Of a DNA stretch of 9,621 nt, positions 7,317-9,621 are shown piece by piece. Below the pieces are notes generated by a model, which saw only the letters and a program-made list of their open reading frames with translations, was not told the origin of the DNA and did not search any database. The translations under genes and the position numbers were made by a program. How positions within the stretch are numbered: position 1 is the stretch's first letter; each line of letters begins with the position of its first letter. This DNA comes from Burkholderiales bacterium (lineage in GTDB: Bacteria > Pseudomonadota > Gammaproteobacteria > Burkholderiales > Burkholderiaceae_C). The DNA is taken from positions 1-9,621 of the forward strand of contig JAGWTL010000095.1 of assembly GCA_028869035.1 (NCBI GenBank), given 5' to 3'.

Positions 7317-7333
7317 CGCACGCCGCGCGTGCG
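7317..7333. terminator. Inverted repeat after the four-helix membrane protein gene
   Basis: CGCACG (7317-7322) and CGTGCG (7328-7333) form a perfect six-base-pair stem with a five-base loop. It lies two bases past the stop codon of the minus-strand gene ending at 7336, where a terminator would be expected. No T-tract follows, and the surrounding CG-rich run makes chance pairing likely. Apart from this, the 158 bp between 7178 and 7335 shows no gene. Confidence 0.25.
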
Positions 7334-7335
7334 AC

Positions 7336-7797
7336 TCAGTCGGAAGACCGGGCGCCGCGCAGGCTCACCAGCAACGCTTCCAGGTGCTGGTACAGGGACA
7401 GCACGAGCCAGATGGCCGCCGCCAGCGTTCCCAGGATGAAGAGCCAGTCGTAGATCTTGCGCAACTCCGGGCCCAGCAGCCCGCCCAGCACCAGCAACAG
7501 CACCGGGTGGGCGGCCGGCACGATGATGACGGTCGCCAGCGGCAGCACGAAGTGGCTGGCCTGGGGCTGCCAGCCAGCGTGCTTGTTCAGCTCCTGCGCG
7601 GCGCGCTGGGCGAGCAGCCACAGCAGCATCAGGGCGCTGCCGTAGCCGAGAAAGCGCACCAGGTTGGCGGCGGTGAGTTTGAGCGCGCTGATGCCGGTCT
7701 TCTGGAAGAAGGCCAGCTCTCCCAGGGCGGCTCCCAGGACCAGGGTGACCACGATGACCAGCAGGTAGCGGATCCACCAGGCGGTGTTGTTGTTCAT
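7336..7797 (-). CDS. Conserved-looking four-helix membrane protein of unknown function
   Basis: This 153-residue protein has four predicted membrane helices at about residues 9-31, 46-66, 83-108 and 117-136, short loops, and a polar tail ending RGARSSD. I do not recognise the family. Features worth noting are a polar Asn-rich start (MNNNTAWW), a conserved-looking FFQKTG loop after helix 1, an amphipathic segment RAAQELNKHAG between helices 2 and 3, and PAAHP inside helix 3. ATG 7797 has a strong AGGAG seven bases upstream, which decides the start; the frame is open further upstream but without such a site and across the end of the neighbouring gene. It follows the ElyC-like gene on the same strand after a 59 bp gap, so the two are probably cotranscribed, which suggests an inner-membrane or envelope role. 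That is context only. Confidence 0.75.
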   Translation of the reverse strand: MNNNTAWWIRYLLVIVVTLVLGAALGELAFFQKTGISALKLTAANLVRFLGYGSALMLLWLLAQRAAQELNKHAGWQPQASHFVLPLATVIIVPAAHPVLLLVLGGLLGPELRKIYDWLFILGTLAAAIWLVLSLYQHLEALLVSLRGARSSD

Positions 7798-7832
7798 CTC
7801 ATTGCTCCTCGTGTGTGTTCGGCGAGATTGTA
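7798..7832 (-). promoter_or_regulatory. Ribosome binding site and possible internal -10 for the four-helix membrane protein
   Basis: On the minus strand, AGGAG lies seven bases before ATG 7797, a near-ideal Shine-Dalgarno. Further upstream TACAAT (7832-7827) matches five of six bases of a -10 hexamer and would start a transcript about 22 nt before the gene. There is no -35 match at normal spacing (a TTGCTA lies only 11 bp away), so the ribosome binding site is convincing and the promoter is not. Confidence 0.35.
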
Positions 7833-7856
7833 GGGACCAGATGTAGCAAATTTGTA

Positions 7857-8624
7857 TCAGGCGCGGCCCCTCAGGCGGTAGACCAGCAGGCCCAGGTGCT
7901 CGTGCAGGGCAGTGTGCCATTTGGCCGCCCCCCGCGCCAGCGAGTATTCATGCCAGGGTGTGGCGAGGCCGGCGCGGTAGTCGGCAGGCCAGGGGGTGAC
8001 GTTCCAGCCGGCCTTTTCGAAGGTCGCCATGGCGCGCGGCATGTGCCAGGCCGAGGTCAGCAGCAGCCAGGGCCGGGTCGGCTCCACGCCAGGCAGGGCG
8101 GCGCTGAGCACGGCATTTTCAAAGGTGGTGCGCGAGGCCGATTCGAAGACCAGCCGCCGCGGGTCCACCCCCTGGGTGGCGTAGAAGCGGCGTGCGCGTT
8201 CGGCCTCGCTCATGGCGCTGGCCAGCAGCTCGCCTTCGCCCCCGGTGAACAGCAGCCGGAGCTGCGGCGCGCGCTGCAGCAGGGGCAGGGCGGCCGTCAT
8301 GCGTTCGGCCGCACCATTGAGCGCGGGCTGTTGGTGACCTTCCCAGACGTAGGACGATTCGAGCGCGCCACCGAGCACGATGACGCCGGCATAGTTTTGC
8401 AGCTCGATCTGCGCGGGCGCGGGGTGCTGTTGTTCAAGACGGCGCAGCAGCGCATCGGGCAGCGGTTCCCAGCCTTGCAGCAGCAGCAGGGCCAGGGCGC
8501 CCCACAGCAGGGCCCTGCCCGTGCGGCGCCAGCGCTGCTGCAGGAGCAGGCCCAGCGCGAGCAGGCTGACGACCCAGGCCAGCGGCTGGGTGAGGAAGGC
8601 GAGCAGTTTGGCGAGTACGAACAT
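7857..8624 (-). CDS. YdcF/ElyC family protein (DUF218), envelope biogenesis factor-like
   Basis: This 255-residue protein has two N-terminal membrane helices (about 3-28 and 37-51) followed by a DUF218 domain from about residue 78. Family motifs are visible: GVIVLGG (80-86), FTGGEGE (126-132), SRTTFENA (164-171) and TSAWHMPRA (190-198) with H194. The length and two-helix layout match E. coli ElyC (259 aa), which supports peptidoglycan synthesis and lipid-carrier balance, better than soluble YdcF or single-helix SanA; the biochemical reaction of the family is not settled. ATG 8624 was chosen because AGGGA lies just upstream and the hydrophobic N-terminus begins there; an in-frame ATG at 8732 would add 36 Cys- and Arg-rich residues unlike the family. 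It is divergent from the secreted hydrolase and heads the likely operon with the four-helix protein downstream. Confidence 0.88.
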   Translation of the reverse strand: MFVLAKLLAFLTQPLAWVVSLLALGLLLQQRWRRTGRALLWGALALLLLQGWEPLPDALLRRLEQQHPAPAQIELQNYAGVIVLGGALESSYVWEGHQQPALNGAAERMTAALPLLQRAPQLRLLFTGGEGELLASAMSEAERARRFYATQGVDPRRLVFESASRTTFENAVLSAALPGVEPTRPWLLLTSAWHMPRAMATFEKAGWNVTPWPADYRAGLATPWHEYSLARGAAKWHTALHEHLGLLVYRLRGRA

Positions 8625-8628
8625 GTCC

Positions 8629-8718
8629 CTATTGTGGCGTGGCCCGACGGGCGAGGCCCTGTTCCCGCAGCACCGAGGCCAGTGCGGCAGGCTTGTCCGG
8701 CGCGCCGCTTCGCAGCAT
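8629..8718 (-). other. Possible 29-codon leader ORF just upstream of the ElyC-like gene
   Basis: On the minus strand a small frame runs from ATG 8718 to a TAG at 8631-8629, ending four bases before ATG 8624 of the ElyC-like gene. It encodes a peptide that starts MLRSGAPDKP and ends RRATPQ, with a helical middle. The frame continues open upstream of the ATG only to a stop about 20 bases away, and no Shine-Dalgarno is visible. The tight stop-start spacing would allow coupled translation, and the sequence could also be the C-terminal scrap of a lost gene. It could easily be chance in GC-rich DNA. Confidence 0.15.
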
Positions 8719-8737
8719 GATGTGGGCTTCATGAACC

Positions 8738-8752
8738 GATCAGGAGCTGATC
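8738..8752 (+). promoter_or_regulatory. Perfect palindrome enclosing the hydrolase Shine-Dalgarno
   Basis: GATCAG (8738-8743) and CTGATC (8747-8752) are exact inverted copies separated by GAG. The AGGAG ribosome binding site of the downstream gene (8742-8746) straddles the left arm and loop, and the right arm ends directly against ATG 8753. As RNA this can fold into a six-base-pair stem with a three-base loop that hides the ribosome binding site; as DNA it is a dyad a regulator could bind. The stem is short, so the effect on translation may be modest. Confidence 0.45.
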
Positions 8753-9484
8753 ATGTGGCCAAAACCTGCGCTTGCCTTGATGATCGGCCTGGGCTGCCTT
8801 GTGGCGCAGGCTCGCGCGGATGGGAGGATGAGAGACCAGCTCATCGCATCGGCGCACTACCCCAGCGGTGAGACCGTGCCTTACCTGCTCACGGGCCTGG
8901 GGGCTACCCCTCCACAGTACGCGCTGATCTTGATGCCGGGGGGCTCGGGACGGCTGGAGCCCGAGATGCGCGACGGCAAGATTGTCTTCAAGGCCAGGGG
9001 CAACTTCCTGATCCGCTCACGGGCCTTGTTCGCAGACGCCGGAATGGTCGTCATCGCCACGGACAGCACCGGCAGCCCGGAGCGCATGGGCGCCATCACG
9101 GAGGATGTGGGCAGGCGCTTCCCCGGGGCCCAGGTCTATGTGATCGGCACCAGCCGCAGCACCCTGTCCACCATGCAGCTGGCGGAGCGCATGGATGGCA
9201 AGGTGGCCGGCTTCGTGCATACCTCGTCGATGAGCGGCATTGCCCGTTTTGACACCCGGCCCCTGAAGAGCCGCCAACTGATCGTTCACCACAAGAACGA
9301 TGCCTGTTCTGTCACAGGCTACGGCTCGGCGCTCTACAACCATGAGCAGTTCGGAACCGACTTGATCACCATGGAGGGGGGCGTTTCGCAAGGTGACGCG
9401 TGCGAGGCTTTTTCCCACCATGGCTACAACGGCATCGAACAAGAAACGGTCGGGAAAATCAAAGCCTGGATCCGGCAAAAGTGA
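8753..9484 (+). CDS. Secreted alpha/beta-hydrolase-like protein
   Basis: This 243-residue protein starts with a signal peptide (MWPKPALALM..., likely cleaved after ARA at 20-22), so it should work in the periplasm or outside. The rest reads as an alpha/beta hydrolase: an oxyanion-type MPGGSG (61-66) after strand YALIL, VVIATDSTG (99-107), a nucleophile elbow VIGTSRST with S134, an acid candidate D183 in HHKNDAC, and a base candidate H222 or H223 in SHHGYNG. Two cysteines, C185 and C217, lie near the acid and base and could form a disulfide in the periplasm; C15 in the signal peptide follows a poor lipobox. The substrate cannot be told. The start is fixed by AGGAG six bases before ATG 8753. 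It is divergent from the ElyC-like gene with 128 bp between and has no cotranscribed neighbour in view. Fold assignment is from motifs only. Confidence 0.8.
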   Translation: MWPKPALALMIGLGCLVAQARADGRMRDQLIASAHYPSGETVPYLLTGLGATPPQYALILMPGGSGRLEPEMRDGKIVFKARGNFLIRSRALFADAGMVVIATDSTGSPERMGAITEDVGRRFPGAQVYVIGTSRSTLSTMQLAERMDGKVAGFVHTSSMSGIARFDTRPLKSRQLIVHHKNDACSVTGYGSALYNHEQFGTDLITMEGGVSQGDACEAFSHHGYNGIEQETVGKIKAWIRQK

Positions 9485-9491
9485 GTTGCCC

Positions 9492-9537
9492 CAGGCGGCC
9501 CCAAGGGCCGTCTGTGCGCTGCAGAACGCCGGGCGTT
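9492..9537 (+). terminator. Tandem hairpins downstream of the secreted hydrolase
   Basis: CAGGCGGCCC (9492-9501) can pair with GGGCCGTCTG (9505-9514) as a ten-base-pair stem with one G-T pair and a CAA loop, beginning eight bases after the hydrolase stop. A second small hairpin, AACGC (9525-9529) with GCGTT (9533-9537), follows. The first is strong enough to act as a terminator stem, but no T-tract follows, so factor-dependent or stabilising roles are equally possible. The remaining sequence to 9621 holds no recognisable gene; GGTAAAA near 9606-9612 could be part of a promoter for a gene beyond the edge. Confidence 0.4.
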
Positions 9538-9621
9538 GGGCCCGGAGGCCTCTGTCTGCGCACGGGGCCGCCCGGCCCAGGCGGGCGTCCATCTTTGTGC
9601 AGTGCGGTAAAACCCCCTGAT

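Noticed and set aside
7260..7335. CG-alternating run around 7305-7333 as a possible CRISPR-like or tandem repeat
   Set aside because: Only one short inverted repeat is present; no unit repeats at a regular spacing.
8625..8732. Upstream ATG 8732 for the ElyC-like gene
   Set aside because: It would put a Cys/Arg-rich stretch before the first membrane helix, and a Shine-Dalgarno lies directly before ATG 8624.

Overview
This 9.6 kb window is GC-rich chromosomal DNA with little intergenic space. Gene content points to a betaproteobacterium of the order Burkholderiales, most likely family Comamonadaceae. The clues are a dCache sensor of a type common in that group, an RhlE helicase with an Arg-rich tail, and a GC-rich repeat resembling one I recall between Comamonadaceae genes. 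This assignment rests on family recognition, not a database search.

Layout, left to right: (1) 1-1172, minus strand: the N-terminal ~390 residues of a membrane sensor (TM, dCache, TM, HAMP); its output domain lies beyond the left edge. (2) 1371-2825, plus: a DEAD-box RNA helicase (rhlE), divergent from the sensor across a ~200 bp region with a candidate promoter and dyad. (3) 2829-2914: a two-hairpin GC-rich repeat between the convergent ends of rhlE and apaH. (4) 2916-3767, minus: apaH, diadenosine tetraphosphatase. (5) 3922-4236, plus: an open frame that looks like the decayed, frameshifted and internally deleted 5' end of a CHASE2-domain signalling gene. (6) 4259-5566, plus: a CNNM/CorC-type membrane protein with a CBS pair. 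(7) 5576-7177, minus: a response regulator-diguanylate cyclase, tail-to-tail with the CorC gene across 9 bp. (8) 8624 down to 7336, minus: a likely two-gene operon of a YdcF/ElyC-type DUF218 envelope protein and a four-helix membrane protein of unknown function. (9) 8753-9484, plus: a secreted alpha/beta-hydrolase-like protein whose Shine-Dalgarno lies in a perfect palindrome next to the start codon. (10) 9485-9621: noncoding, with two hairpins.

The genes do not form one pathway. Two intact or partial genes (sensor and GGDEF regulator) and one remnant (CHASE2) belong to signal transduction, and the GGDEF protein should make cyclic di-GMP. RhlE and ApaH act in RNA structure and Ap4A/RNA-cap turnover; the CorC-like and ElyC-like proteins act at the envelope. 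I see no mobile element, CRISPR array, tRNA or rRNA, and no convincing new multi-gene system. The most informative oddities are the CHASE2 remnant, the degenerate receiver in the GGDEF regulator and the palindrome over the hydrolase ribosome binding site.
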